64,000 bases of DNA. Source: Vespula vulgaris. Its lineage: Eukaryota > Arthropoda > Insecta > Hymenoptera > Vespidae. The position numbers and the translations under genes are program-made. The first letter of the stretch is position 1. Every line of letters starts with the position of its first letter. Location: assembly GCF_905475345.1 (NCBI RefSeq), contig NC_066592.1:4447001-4511000 (forward strand), written 5' to 3'. Positions 38,201-52,280 of the stretch are shown in pieces. A model generated the notes under the pieces. The model ran no database searches. It was not told the DNA's origin and saw nothing but the letters and a program-made list of their open reading frames with translations.

Positions 38201-41200
38201 CTATTTCTAAGACCAATTATTATTTTTTGTTTTTGTTTTATAGTATGATGCGATTTTTTTTGTAATTCATAATAAATAAAAATAATCATTAATAATCAAT
38301 GTAACATTTAATATAAATATTTTCGATAAATATCAAGGAAAATTCAAGTTGCTGTTCGTTTCTGTCGCTAATTATACGATTAAATCCGATTATCTTGTTT
38401 CTAAAAAACGATTTAACATACTAATTAGAGAGAAGGATGATTCCAGCAGCATTTTATCATCTTCAACGTGTTTGCTCGGGGCAATTATGTATCCTGGGTG
38501 AAAGGTCAGGAGAGGCGTACGACCTAGAAGCATTCGCGTGCTCGCCCGAGGTGAGCGTCTTCTCTCTCTTTCTCTCTTTTTCTCTCTCTTTCTATATCAC
38601 TATCTATCTATCTATCTCTTTTAAATGGAGACAGGTGTTAACGAGTAGCTGTTTGAACTCGCGGATTCTGCGCACGTCACGCAATATCGTCATCGCGCGA
38701 GATTTAAAATTACGTCACTTTCCATTTTGCGTTGTTGCATCTTCCATCTCCCTTTTCTTTCTCTCTCTCTATCTATTGCTGAATATATACGTTTATGCAT
38801 ACAGATTATAAATCGTTATAACATCATATATTTCATTATATTTAGTTTTTGCTATGGTAAATAAATATAAATATATATATGTATAATCATTGAAAGTTAA
38901 GAAAATTATTAGTCATCGTAGATTTTTTAATTTTTTGTTAAATAAAAGAGAAAGAGAGGAGAGAAAAAATTTTAATTTAATTTTAATTTTGATTATTAAT
39001 TTTAGATTAATTTATAAATCGTATATATTTCGATCTCCCTTAAAAATGTTCTCGCATTTTCGTTATTCGCATTTTCATACGAGTATATCATCTCTATCAA
39101 TCTTTCTCTTTTTCTATGTTTGTATCTAACTCTTCCTCATCGATCATCGACGACGCCCCTTTTCCGCTCGATCGAGCCGTGTAAGGGCATTTGGAGAACA
39201 CGCGAGCATGCGTAATCTCTGTCGTTGACACGGTTAACGTGTTCTGGTTTAGTGGGTCGTTCTTGTATGTATGTATATATGTATGTACTATGTATATCTT
39301 CGATCTAAGCTTCCGTGAAAAATCGATGCACGTGGTTCTTCATTTTTCTTTACCGTTACATCTCACTTTCCATTCTTCTTGTAATTAGAATTGACCGAGT
39401 TTATTTATTCTTTTAAATATAACACGATTTCTTAACTTTTTCTACTTTCGCATATTCGAAATACAAGTAAAATAATAGGTACAGATCTCTTGCAATTATT
39501 TTTATTTACAATTAGATAACTACATATCGAGAATTATTCTTTAGATATCTTGTTTTCTCTTTTTTTTCTCCTTTTTTCCATATTTTATTTTTTAGAACGT
39601 CATTATGAATTGATATTGATAGATAAATTAATTTTAATATCGAATACAACTTGATATTAATTGTCTTTTCTCTCATTTTCATTTATAATGATTTAATATT
39701 TCACATTCTTGTATCTCTTATAGTTATCTACTGGTGCAACTGCTTTGTACCACCCGTTGCGTAGCTTTATCTTTTATCTTCTATTACATATTTATGTGCC
39801 TTTACGAATACACTAGCGAAATGCGATACCATTCGAGATTTGTTTTTTTGTTTTTTTTTTGATAAATTTCGCTTAATCGATAGTATTTAAAAACACTCTG
39901 TTTTATATACTCTGATATATTTCATGTTAAAATTTATTCATTTTGTTTTTGCTAATTATCATAGAAAAGAATAATTAATTTTGGCTCCTGTCGCTTTTCA
40001 TTTTATTGAATGAACATTCATTAAGATTGTCATTTATAAAAGAAAAATTTTCAATGGAAATGGTTGTTGATTCTGAATGCTGTCCAATGCACGAAATGAA
40101 CGTGAGACGTGTCACGACTAGATCATTCGCAATTGGCAGGCAGGATGGTCCTATTGCGATTCTAGGCCGCGTCAAATTGCCCAGTAAGGTCGTCGTTCGC
40201 TCGATTCTCGCGAGAGAAAAGCTTCGGGGAATCGAAAGAAAATTCTTTAGTACATAGATGTACATATGTATATATTTAACTTCTCTAAGATACTCGATTT
40301 AAAAGCAATCGTCCATACTCGTGCTTTTTTGCATTAACCAACGAAGTTGAAGTTGCTTGGCCAAGCAACCGGTTCTAATTTACGAGCTTTACGAGTACAC
40401 TTGGATCCTTAAAACTCCGAAGGGATTAAATTAAACTCTTGGCATGCCTTTAATCAGACAACGATCTTGAAATCGAGCGATATCGAATTGCGAAAAAAGA
40501 AAAACTTTGGATTTTTAAAGGATATCAACGATGATTCCCAACGTGAACATATTTCATCGAGCAAACCATTTTCTATCTAATCTCTCTCTCTCTCTCTCTC
40601 TCTCTCCGTTTTTGCTTTAGTTGCAGTGCCAGAACTATTAATACTAACGGTGCGTCGATCGAATTCCGAACGAGTCCTAACTATGCCGACGATCCACGTT
40701 AGATAGGTAGATTTAGTGCTAGAGGATCGAGCCAGCTTGCTTATCGTGTACCGTACGATGACTGATCGTCGACTAACGAGCTCTCGATGATATAAAAAAT
40801 AAATGAATAAATAAATAAATTAATTAATTAATTGAAAGATATAAAAATATCCAAATGCATCGGTTTCTAACGAAATAAATCTACGATATTAGCAATAAGA
40901 CACTATACACTTGACTGGTTACGATGATACATCTGATAAGTATGATTAATATATTATCGCGTACATACAAGTATTTCTCTTATTTTTATTCGTAAATGTT
41001 TATTTTTAAAGACGATTAATACTTGATGACAGTCTAACTTAATTGAACTTTATTTATAAATAATATAAATAGACTGTTAATAAGTATAGGACGAATGTGA
41101 AATCCTGTTTTACGTATAATTTTATCTCTTTAAACAGGTCAGATAAATAAATTGCGAATAATTATAAAACTATATCTAGCAATAAATATTCTATACAACA

Positions 41201-42107
41201 GATGAAATTAATTAACATAGAAGATTGAATATATCGAATTGTTCAATAATGTAGATATAAATGGTGAGGTAGAGAATTGACTATTTTTTGTCTCTCTCAA
41301 ATCGATCGTTCAAACGTCCTTCTTACATTCGAAATAGATAATAGTATTTTTTACAATTCGATCGACATTCGACTCCGATCAATTGATCGTTCGATCAATC
41401 GATTGCTAGGCTTCACGCCAGGATTCCATTAACCTCGATGCCGACTTCGAAAAAGTGCTTCATGGAATAACGGACGAGTTATAACAATTTCCCGTCTTTT
41501 GAAGAAACTAAATATATCTATGTGTATATATTTTATTCTCTGTAAGTATATTAATTCACTAATTTATACAAATAATATATACATATATTTATTAAATAGC
41601 ATAAATATTTAAATGTATGAAAAAGATCGATATAAGACATCTATGGATTATAAAATAGTTTATAATAATGAAATGATAGATCAGAAGATTCTAATAGAAA
41701 TTAAAAGTACTTGTTCAAAAGATTAAACAATATTATCCAATAATTAATAAATATATATTTGATCTTGTAAATTAATTATTTGCTTTTATCTATAATATCA
41801 AATATATATGAGAGTTAATTACGAGAGAGATTTATTTACTTTCGATGAGAAGTACTAATAGAAGATCGAAAGCTGCGAAATTCCGAGATACACGAGAGAG
41901 CTCTTTCGAGAGATGAGAGTCTCGGCAAATGCGATTACCTCACGTCGATCCGGAGAGTAAGTTTTTTAACGTCGGCTCTCCTCGTTCTCCCAGTTTTTCC
42001 GCGACAGTTTGCTCTTCAAAGAGAATCCACTCGCGATGGCCGTTCGCCGGACGTTGACGGTCAATGACCGAAAAGCGTGCTGGTATAGCTGCTAAGAGAA
42101 TGTCTTC

Positions 42108-42139
<32 letters not shown>

Positions 42140-44512
42140 AGAAGAAGAAGAAGAAGAAGAAGAAGAAGAAGAAGACGAAGACGAAGACGAAGACGAAGAA
42201 GAAGAAGAAGTAGACGAAGACGAAGGCGAAGATGAAGCCGAAGAAGAAGAAGAAATAGAAGATAAAAAGACGAAGGAAAGACTACCTGAGAGATCGAGAT
42301 ATCGATGGACGCCAACGGGTATTCATCGACCTGCAAACCCACATTTTCTTCGCTTCTTCATGCAAACGTTAAACCGACGGCTTATCCTGTCTTCCCGATC
42401 CTTCTGGAATAAATTCAAGGCCAATTAAAGCATCAATTTTGCCAAAATGACCATTAATTCAATCCAGATTAGCGGTTTACTTTCGAAGAATCTTTTCAAT
42501 GTACTTTAAGTACCTACATTTTGAGTCGGACGATTTAATTAATAAAGAATGTTCCGTTATGCATTTCAGATTCAATAGCTTAACAGTAAGCTTCTTCATT
42601 CGGAGACAAGTTGTAATATATTAATGATGTAATCCAGCTAGAGATTTGCTCTCGGAATATCCATCAGTATACTAAAAATAAATATATGTGTTTATCTAAT
42701 GCTACTTGACTTATGACTTATTAAAATTAATTATTAATATCAATTAGATCTATATGAGATTATATTTTAATCATTTTTCAAATCACTTTCTGCACTTTCA
42801 AAAGATTTTAAATTATATCGATTTATCAAATTTCTTATAAAATTTCAAAAGAATCTAAATAGCATGAAAATCGAAGATTTCGAAACTGATCTAGGTAAAA
42901 ACTCATCTCCTTTCTCTCGTCTTCAGTAAAACCCTAAAAAAACTCGACTATATAATCGAAGACGAGGATATAATTTCAACTGTCCAATCATCAACGAGTC
43001 GAAGCAGGTAGACCGTTTAAAATAGCGGACAAAGTGGTTCTCGCCGTTTCGAATTGGCTTCGTTTCTTTCCAAGATATTTTTTTTTTTGCTCATTTCTAT
43101 CTTCCCATATTCCCTTTGTATATTCTCTTCTTCCTTCTCTCTTTCTACTTCGATGCTCCGTATCCGGAAAAATAAAGAGAAAAGAGTCGAAAGTTTACCG
43201 TTACGTTCACCCAAGTCGCGCCATAATTATGGCACCGTCTATCTCTCAGTACTCGCAGTTAACACATAGCAGCCACGACTCGAGTCGTTCATTGGAAGCT
43301 GCGTACTCGTTCACACTACTCTTATTTATAGTCTCGATACTGGACACCGCTTTTAAAGTCGATCTAGGACAGTACTAGAAAGTAAAAAAGCGGACGACCT
43401 AGGATAACCATCTCGGGTTAATAGCTTTAGTAACACTTTTTGAACATAGAACAAAAGCTTTTAGTATCATACGAGCAGAATGATTTAAACAAATTTCTAT
43501 ATCATTATATTTTCTTGAAAATATTCAAAAATAATTTTCTAAATATCTTAAGATTTTCCTTGTTCTTTTTAAAAAGATCAAATTTTTTGGTACATCACCA
43601 TATCCACAAATATATTCTTTTTTATATTTTTATTCATCAAGAACTTTTGGAATAATGTCAAATATTTTAAAGGATATATTTCAACGAATCTGAAAATAAT
43701 CGATCATCTTGATGACAACGTGATGACGTTTGTGTTTTCGTCGAAACTTTTTGTAATTTTCAGAAATTCATTTAGCCGACGATCATATATTCCGACTTGT
43801 GGTTAGGTAGTAACGTTTAATGTGGTATTATACAAATTACAATGTGGCATTTATTAGAACGATGCAACTTCATTCTGCTTTGCGAGTAGAGCCGATTAAG
43901 TCACAGTCCATTATTCTAGGAAATTTCAGATATATGCGTAATATCGCGAGGAATATAATTAATCTAAACCTGTTTATCCGTTTTTTCCCTGCGCCGATCA
44001 TTTCATAAAAATATTCCCTCCTCTTCTCTTGTTCTATCGATAGCTATTAAATATTTTACTAATACAAAAGAAAAACGAAGAACATCGATGATACATAAAA
44101 TTATAAATAAATAAAATCAAATTCATTTCCACTTCGACATACGACAATACCGCAATTTCACTTTTTTATAATTTAACTAAAGACCCAATTTCTAATCACA
44201 CAATTCACATAATTGTAATACGTTGTTGCATTCATATTTCCTTTGGACCATGCGACCAAGTCGAGTCAACTTATCATTACCTACTTATTTTTAATTACAC
44301 TTAGAGTGGATAATTAACAGGTTACGCTTTTTTTTTATCTCTACTATAGGAAATAACCTAGTTAATAAATTGTGATTAATGTTAGGCAGTTGTCAAGGCT
44401 AATTTAACAATTCTTTTTTTTTTCTTTCTCTCTTTCGTCAATAATATCTACGAAAGAAAATATTCAATTTTCTTGAAGATTCTTGTAGCGAGTAGATTAT
44501 TCAAATAATTAT
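35223..44512. other. 9.3-kb gap without a supported gene
   Basis: Mostly AT-rich sequence with TA/CT runs and a long purine tract at 42107-42262. Two fragments look slightly gene-like and are listed as findings: a candidate exon with a good donor at 38437-38550 and a 59-codon frame on the minus strand near 37529-37708. Neither resembles a known family. No transposon or RNA gene recognised. Confidence 0.5.
42107..42262 (+). repeat. (GAA)n / (GACGAA)n purine tract, about 155 bp
   Basis: Long uninterrupted GAA repeat passing into GACGAA and mixed GAA/GATGAA units, strictly purine except for scattered C and T. Long GAA tracts can form triplex DNA. The frames through it (poly-Glu/Lys or poly-Leu) are repeat artefacts. 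Confidence 0.95.
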
Positions 44513-46440
44513 TCACCAGCTTCCAGCACTGGCTTGAGCACTCGCATGTGCCCAAGCACCACCACCGCCACCTCCACCGCCTCCACCACCACCGCGTCTA
44601 AATAAATAGAAAAATAACGTGTTATTAGCATTATGCAAATAATAGCTAATAATAAATCGATTGACATTCTGTCAACAAAAAAAAAAAAATAAATAAATAA
44701 AGAGGAAAGGATATATACCCTTGACACGGATCGCACACCGGCTGAGGATGGTATTGTTGAGGTGGAGGTTGATACTGAGGTCTCTGCGGTTGTTGTTGAA
44801 CCGCAACAGGTACCACATATACCGGTATAACACCAATCGTTTGTCCTGGGAAAAGAACAATAATTAATTAGATAAGAAAATATAACGAACCATTTACTCC
44901 ATTATTGATCAGGATATTTTTTTTTATGATTATTATGTTTCCTCGATTTAAATCAATTCGATCGAATGATATATATAATTATTTATAATTGTTATAAAAA
45001 CTATCCAGCGAATGTACTTTTTTAAAAATTCTATTAATTGATCGATCGAAGAAATGTAAAATTTATGAAAATTCCCAAAATCGCGTTTCTAATGAAAACA
45101 ATTCTATTTTTTCATATTTGCATTGGATACTTATTTTACCAATACTTTTTCAAATCATTATTATACTTATTATTATTCTAGAAACATCTAATAAGCTTTG
45201 TGTCTTGCCGTGCAGCTAATTTCTACTTACTTGTGTGTTTGAAAACTAGCGTGCTCTATCATAGACGATTATTATATCAGTAAAGTTACCTCCGTATGGA
45301 TCGTAATATTGATAACTACCTCCACCGTAACCTCCACCGCCACCTTTGCCGCCACCACCACCTCCGCCTCCGTGACACTTATGACAGGCCATCCTTCTCG
45401 CTCTATATTTCTTAGATTTTGATAATTTTTCTGATGATGAATTTTCTGCCGTGGATTCCAATATCTCCTTTACGTTATCTATCTCTTTGTCTGCTACTTC
45501 TGTCCTCAGAACACTCGTTTCACCACTCTCCTCGATTTTATCCATTTTGAATCCGTGTTCCTCCATGTACTTTGCCATCTCGTCGAGATCGACAGGTTTC
45601 TCATCTTCTCCCTCCTCTACGACTAGAAATATCGTTGCTAAGGGACCTGTAATATATCATCCCTTTTCATCATCCATTTCTATATAAATATTTGTTAATA
45701 TTAATATTAGTCAAAGTGATTAGTGAATATCGTGTTCGAATTTATCTTTTGCTGGTATAATTAATTAGATATAATTTTAAATATAACATCGAATTATACT
45801 GTAAACCGTGTAATATATTATTTTATATATATTTGATGTGTAAGTACTTTCAATAATATAAAACATAGGTGTGCATGTAACATCTATAATATATTTATTG
45901 TTTCGAATCTTTCCATAAAAAATAACTCACCTATTATATCTGGCATTTTTTCCATGAGACTATTATCGAGCACTTCTTCCGATCCTTCTCCCGAATGATT
46001 TCGTACAGCGTAAAGATTTATAATAAACAACGTAATATTCTTATCCTCGTCATCTTTTATCATCGGAGGCACAAGATCCAATGACAACGTTGAATTTTCC
46101 TCATTAGTATCGGCGGTAATTTCTACGTAAAAACAACTCGTTAATTCTATACATTTTTATATTACCAAGATTTATCTGTCAAGACGACTGACAATATAAT
46201 TTATGTGATGCAAAAGAAACAAAAAATTATTGTGAATCTCGTATCATCTTCTTTTAATAAGAATAAATAAAAATGTTACACGAGTATAAAGTCTTGCAAA
46301 ATTAAAAAAAAAATATATATATATTTTTTGTTTAAAATCTAAGGAATAAACTCACTCGATTCATCAGGTGCAGGTAATCCAGAAATGGTCGTAGTAGACA
46401 ATAAGAGAAAGCCAAGAACGTTCCAAATAAGAATAGCCAT
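44513..46440 (-). CDS. Orphan secreted Gly-rich protein C with two CxxC-Gly modules, 281 aa
   Basis: Five exons on the minus strand: 46440-46356, 46122-45931, 45646-45290, 44845-44719 and 44597-44513. Donors are GTGAGT, GTGAGT, GTAACT and GTATAT; phases 1, 1, 1, 2 all match and give 282 codons. Exon 1 encodes a signal peptide (MAILIWNVLGFLLLSTTTIS) and the first residues after it (GLPAPDES). An acidic region of unknown fold follows (LFIINLYAVRNH, then ATIFLVVEEGEDEKP and a Glu/Lys-rich helix-like part). After that come a basic patch KKYRARR, CHKC (180-183) and a Gly tract to about 206 with Tyr, then a Gln/Pro-rich part. A second CDPC (249-252) precedes twelve Gly, and the C-terminus alternates Ala with Ser, His and Gln (AWAHASAQASAGSW). 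The composition resembles structural extracellular proteins such as silk-, egg-shell- or cuticle-type; no family is recognised. Confidence 0.87.
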
Positions 46441-46470
46441 CGTAGGATTATCAGAAATCCAAAGATGCAC

Positions 46471-46504
46471 TGCAACGCGATTCTTTGAAGTTGCCGCTTT
46501 TATA
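46471..46504 (-). promoter_or_regulatory. Core promoter of gene C: TATA box and CAGT start site
   Basis: TATAAAAG reads on the minus strand from 46504 to 46497, and CAGT follows with its A at 46471, 33 bases after the first T. The predicted 5' UTR is 31 bases. Confidence 0.75.
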
Positions 46505-46639
46505 GGCATCGATCCTTACACGAGAAAGATCTACACGAGGTATTATATAATTCAATACGTGAGTTACGAGAAGACCACCACTCCATCGTACTCCGTTATC
46601 TTTCCATTCGCATTTTCACATTCTACGTTTCAAATTTTC

Positions 46640-47170
46640 CGTGAAAATTTTATGATCTATTTTTGTCATATTATGACCACCAAATTACTGATTTTTCATC
46701 AAAACATTCATATTTTTTTGCTTATTAAAGTCAAGAGCATGAAATTATCGGGTTTTTACTCACTTTGAGGATGTTATGAGCAAAGGATAAAATTGTGATT
46801 ACACGTCTTCATATATATAGGTGTCTATATATGAATCCGTGTGTATATAGATTGATTATTTGTCGTGATATAATGTAGAAGAATTTTCATAAAAAATTGA
46901 GAATACAATTATTGTATTATTTCCATTTTAAATAAAAATGGAAGGAATATCATGATCCATTTTCTTTTTGTATTATAATAGCCGCTAGATTATTAATTTC
47001 TGACCAAAACATTCATAATTTCTTGGTTATTAGAGTCAAGAGCATAAAATTAACAATTTTTCTATATAACCATGAGGATATTATGAGTACAGGACAAAAT
47101 TGCAATTACACGTTTCCATATGTGTACGTGTCTGTGTATAAATTCATGTCCATATAGATTGAATTTTTCA
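46640..47170. repeat. Diverged tandem duplication, about 230 bp per copy
   Basis: The copy at about 46640-46866 and that at about 46940-47170 share, in the same order, CAAAACATTCATA, AGTCAAGAGCAT, GAGGAT(G/A)TTATGAG, ATTACACG and ATATAGATTGA, about 300 bases apart. They differ by many substitutions and small indels, so the duplication is old. No coding frame runs through it. Confidence 0.85.
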
Positions 47171-48064
47171 ACAAAGTTGAAATTGCATTTATATTTAATA
47201 AGTAAAATATTTAATAAGTAAAAAATATAAAAACAGCTTGAATATATTTAATGTTGATTCATATTAGTGATTCGACTTTGTTTCTATAATTTATATAATT
47301 ATATGCTATAATTGATATAACAAGCTGTTTTCTCTCTGTCAATATTTAAATAAAAACATTTTTAAAAAAGACAAAGTTTATATGTGAATTTACGTAATTA
47401 TCATAGGATTTTTTAAGATTATGATATTTATTATTGAAAACAACAATGAAGCGTTAATGGTCTTCTTCGAGAAAAAAAAGAAAAATGAAGAAAAAAGAAA
47501 GAGAAGAAAAAAAAAGAAAAATGAATAGATCGATTCTGCGCCATCCAAGCGATAAATAATTTACGTTGGTGAATCGAAAATAAGTTAAATGACTTCCGGG
47601 AACATGCATTAAGATTAAATAACGATACGTGTTCTTAGCTTGCGCGCACAAAAGTATTTACGTCGGATGTTCCAGCATCATCTTTCGCCGTTATTCGATA
47701 ACGAGTTTCATTGTTATCATCAACATCTTATTTTTCTTCGTCACTGGAGAGACGTCATCTCTTGTGCGAAGTACTCAAGACGTCCCTTAATTGCGCGCTT
47801 GAGACTTTTAAATGATCGTCTGTGGATGAAAAGAAAAATTTCTTTCTACTTTTATCCTTTCGATTTCTTTTCTTTCTATTTTTCTTTTTCCTTTTTTTAG
47901 TATTTTACTCAGTATAAGGTGAATGTAAAAAATTACTTATTCCTTTTGTAATCAACTTGAACATGTAGAAATCAGATAAGATAAGAAACAAAGCGAATTG
48001 ATCATGTTACATGATATGTTTAAAAGTTCACACGTATTTATGTTTCTATGTTTGCCTATGTATA

Positions 48065-48073
<9 letters not shown>

Positions 48074-48123
<50 letters not shown>
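48074..48123. repeat. (TA)n microsatellite
   Basis: Uninterrupted TA run of about 50 bases preceded by TATG units. Confidence 0.95.
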
Positions 48124-48126
<3 letters not shown>

Positions 48127-51113
48127 TCCACATATTGATATCTCATTATTGTACAAAATTAGTTTCTCGCATTTTTCCAAATACAATTCGAGGGCATTGC
48201 ATTTATGTAATTACTTTTTATACGCCATCGCTCATTTACTTCCACCTTGCAAAGAACGTTGCATACTCTTAGATGGCTCGATGGTGCATCTATGCTGCAT
48301 TGAACATCGACCTCTCATCTCGGCCTTGACCTTACAACGGTTAAACGACGACTCCTGCTGGCTTCTCTCTCCTTCCTTCCGTTTATTTTAAACGAGTCTT
48401 ACAAGGCATTAACCACGAAACGAATTTGCAATTCGTCCCATGAATTTCGTTACAATGAGATTTAACTTGTAAAGTGTGTTAAGATAAGAACCGTACATTA
48501 TCAAGACAATTTATGGAGTGAATAAAAATACAAATAATTTTTTTTATATCTCATCGATTTGATACACTTAAGATATTATTTAATCTTTTAATTGAATTAT
48601 CTTTCCTTTAAAAATCTCTCCATTTTTTGAACGGATCTGTTATCAAAGATTGCATATCTTTATAAACACATTATATTTTATGACATACAAATTTTACTTA
48701 TATTTAGATAAAAATGATCTATATTATATGTAAATTATTATTTCAAGTTCCAACAAAGAACTAACGTGTAGAAGAAAAGTTTCAATGATAGGAAAAAAGA
48801 ATAAAGAAAAAAAAAAAGAAAAAAGAAATACGAATAACGACATACAATAATTTCTTTGCAGTGAAAGGTAGAATCGAAGAAAGAATGTAAGAAAGAAAGG
48901 CATCCTTACATAATCCTTATTATCAATATCATTTTTTTTATCTTTTCATCACAATAATACTTTCACCAAGGCTTGTAATAATTTTTAGATAATTTTAATA
49001 TGTGGTATAGTATTTGATAGAATCTCTGAAAGATTACTTTTTTTAAATCACAATGTTTAATTATCAATGAAAATAAATGAATGCACCAAATAATTGTACC
49101 GATCGTTTTCTTATCTTTATTTATTTTTTCGTGTAGGATATTTCAACGATTTCGTGTCTCAATTATTTAACGTTTACATTAAAGTTTTATGAATCGTCCT
49201 GTAGATCAAAGAACAGTACGTCCCCTTGTTTTCAAGAGCAAGGAGACCGAGTCTACACGCGAATAAGGCTTGCGTATGGATGCAGTTAAATGCGTTTCAT
49301 AGCCAGCAGCACGCCTTGCATTTTCGCGATCTCTCTTGTGAGACGGATGGCGAAAGGATCGACGATTATATGTACTTTTTCCTTTTTTTTTCCTTTTTTA
49401 TTCTACTCTTCTGCACGTATCTCTTCTTTCACCGATGATTATCTTAACGATGTAGCTATATTTAGATTAAACTTTGTAGAGCATATCTCTAAAGTTATCA
49501 TACTTTGAGATAATATATGCAACTTGCGAAGAAAGATAGATTTCATCTTTTCCTTTCGCTTTTAACATCTTCCTTTCGTCTTGAGTTTTTTCTCTGTAAA
49601 TTCAAGTTAATTGGATCGTTTCCCAAGAAAATCGTAGGCCCTATTAATACATACTTATCTCGTTGCTTAATTAAAGATCTTCATAAAATTTAAACCCTTA
49701 TTACTTATTTCGTATGATTACAAGTCAAGCACAACAAAGTCTACGAATTACGTACTTACATGTATGTACTTTTTATAGATACATATTTATTTACATATAC
49801 ATGCATTTTACGTTTATATCGATTTTAATTATTTCATCTATATAACGTTCATTTCATTAGAATAAGAATATCAATATATGTATATGCACAAATATATAGA
49901 ATTTCTACTCTGTTTCGTTTTTTATAAAGAAAACAATTTATTTTTCTATCAATTTATTACGAGGCAAGTTTGTAGCAACCCTAAATCATTTCTACGTAGA
50001 ACTGAATTACATTTCTTCGAAATTGTTTGCGCAATCTTCTTACTCAGAAAAAAACTGTGATATCATTGGCCAGTTCCTTTTGAAAGATTTCCTTTTGAGA
50101 TTTAAAAGCAATGCCGATGACAGTAACGATCGTAACCTCGTCTATCTTCCTTTTTTCTCTCTCTCCGTCTTCCTCTCTTTCTCTCTCTCTCTCTTTCTCT
50201 TTCTCTATCTATCTTTTTCTTACCGCGAAGAAGAGGGACGTTAATCCTGCTTATCCTTGACCATTGCTACTCAGGTCAGATGGAAGGATAATAATCCTCC
50301 GAAGGATCGTCCTCGTCAAATGATGTATATATGAGGAAGGGCGAATGGATCACCAATCGTTGATTTCTTTTTCTTTTCTTCTTCTTTTTTTTTTAAAGTT
50401 TTTTTTTTTTAATTTTTTCTCAAGAGCTCATTAGTCACAATCATTTTGCATCCTCTAGTCGATATATGCGTTTTCATAAACGACGTTTCTTCTCATTATC
50501 TACCAATCATCGATTCGTTTCATCGAAGAAGCAACAAGAGGAACTATATCGTCTATGAACATGAGATATACTATCCATCGAACGGGTAGCACGTCGGTCG
50601 AGATCATTAACGTGCTTATTTAATGGCTATGCGTATGATAGCTATAAAAGTCATCGAGTCAATAATTCAAACCTTAGAACGTGATCGTGAAAGGGGCCCT
50701 CCTTTTCTTCTATCCTTTTTTTTTGTTGTAACTTTTTCGTCTTTTTATTTAAATTAATTAAAATTTAATATACGATCTATATGTTTCTTTTCTCCATTAA
50801 CGATTTAATGCATCTATTTGGATTTAAGAAACATATTTATTAGAAATTAACTAGAATATGAACTTTCGATATTTACTGAAAGAAAACACACATATCCTCT
50901 TTCTCTTTCTCTTTCTCTCTATGTTATTATGGAGCATCCGGAAGATTAATTCTATAGTACGTCATAATTGATCGGGGATTTTCAGAATCCGAGCTGACTT
51001 TCAATTAGTCACTCGCTCTTCCTCTACTAAAACATTGCAAATTAATTGAAAGAAAAATTCATGGATACTGATTACCGCGAGTGTAGTGATCACGTTTCAT
51101 GCAATCAGTTTTT

Positions 51114-51115
<2 letters not shown>

Positions 51116-51165
<50 letters not shown>
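51116..51165. repeat. (CT)n microsatellite
   Basis: Pure CT run of about 50 bases. Confidence 0.95.
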
Positions 51166-51167
<2 letters not shown>

Positions 51168-51343
51168 ATTATTTCTCGCTCGCCTGATCTTCGATCATTT
51201 GTTGCACGTACGAGTCTTACACGTATGACGTCTGTAACGTTCCAATAATAATTATAGATCGACTAATAATACAAATAATAAGCCGGACTATACTTCTCGT
51301 TGTAACATAATTATAGACTTATCTTGTTCCTTTGGATATTCTG

Positions 51344-51346
<3 letters not shown>

Positions 51347-51411
<65 letters not shown>
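51347..51411. repeat. (TTA)n trinucleotide repeat
   Basis: About 21 uninterrupted TTA/ATT units. Confidence 0.95.
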
Positions 51412-51414
<3 letters not shown>

Positions 51415-52280
51415 ATTACTACTACTATTGTTGTTATCGTATCAACGACCGGTTTACTAGATTATTCTCAATATCTTTTCTTATTTTTTTTTGTAATCCA
51501 AACTCATTCATTTTCTTATTATGCATTAGGTTGCATTAACGTGTGTTAACGCAAATGAGAATCGAACACAAACTTGTGCATTGATAAAGTAGATTTCTTT
51601 TTATGGTGTATAATATTTTATTTATTTTTTTCATGCAATATAATTTCTTTTCCGTTTTATCTTATTACGGTAAGTATACCTACAGATGTTACAGAAGAAA
51701 TCGTTTTTACCGTTAGTTCATAGCAGTGTAAGCGATATTTTCTTTCATAGATAATCTTCAATTACCGACAGATCATTTTTAAAAGATGGAGCTAGAAATT
51801 CATGTTATATGAATTTTATTGAACGTGCACTTTGACCTTCACCCATTTAAACGCCGGAACTGACGCATCTGGCAGTGATGTGAATGGGAAAATAAATAGA
51901 AGTTCTCGATAGTTGGCGCATTATTCATCGTCGATTTATGAAAATTCTTGGCTTTCTTGTCCGTAGAAATACGTTCTTTGATTCGCAGAATTCAATGATT
52001 TTCGACAAGTATCGTCATATGTTTAATTAAAGAGCGTTTCATACGATGGAACGCGATGTCACGATAAATAATCCCTAGTAAAGAGATTTATGAGAAAATC
52101 AATTATTGATTTTCTATATCTCTCAACGTGGATCAATTTCTTGGAATGATTCCTGGAGTAAGGATAACGTTGAGAAGGAAGTAATCGGCGGATCGTAAAT
52201 CATCGATCGAACGCCTACGATCAGGAGTCAAATGGATGAGCTATAATTAAAACATAGTCAATAGATCAAAAGGAGTGAAA

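Larger units (their letters stand above)
46505..52280. other. 5.8-kb intergenic region between genes C and D
   Basis: It holds a diverged tandem duplication (46640-47170), TA and CT microsatellites, and a long TTA repeat. A plus-strand TATAAAAG occurs at 50643-50650 without a recognisable coding exon behind it. Slightly GC-richer fragments at 47640-47830, 48230-48380 and 49220-49380 give short frames without family resemblance. Confidence 0.5.

Noticed and set aside
42061..42342. Minus-strand poly-Leu/Arg frame of 93 codons resembling a membrane protein
   Set aside because: Product of the GAA/GACGAA repeat; no signal peptide logic or conservation expected.
50643..50650. TATAAAAG on the plus strand as promoter of another secreted gene
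   Set aside because: No CAGT at the proper distance and no signal-peptide exon with a donor follows.
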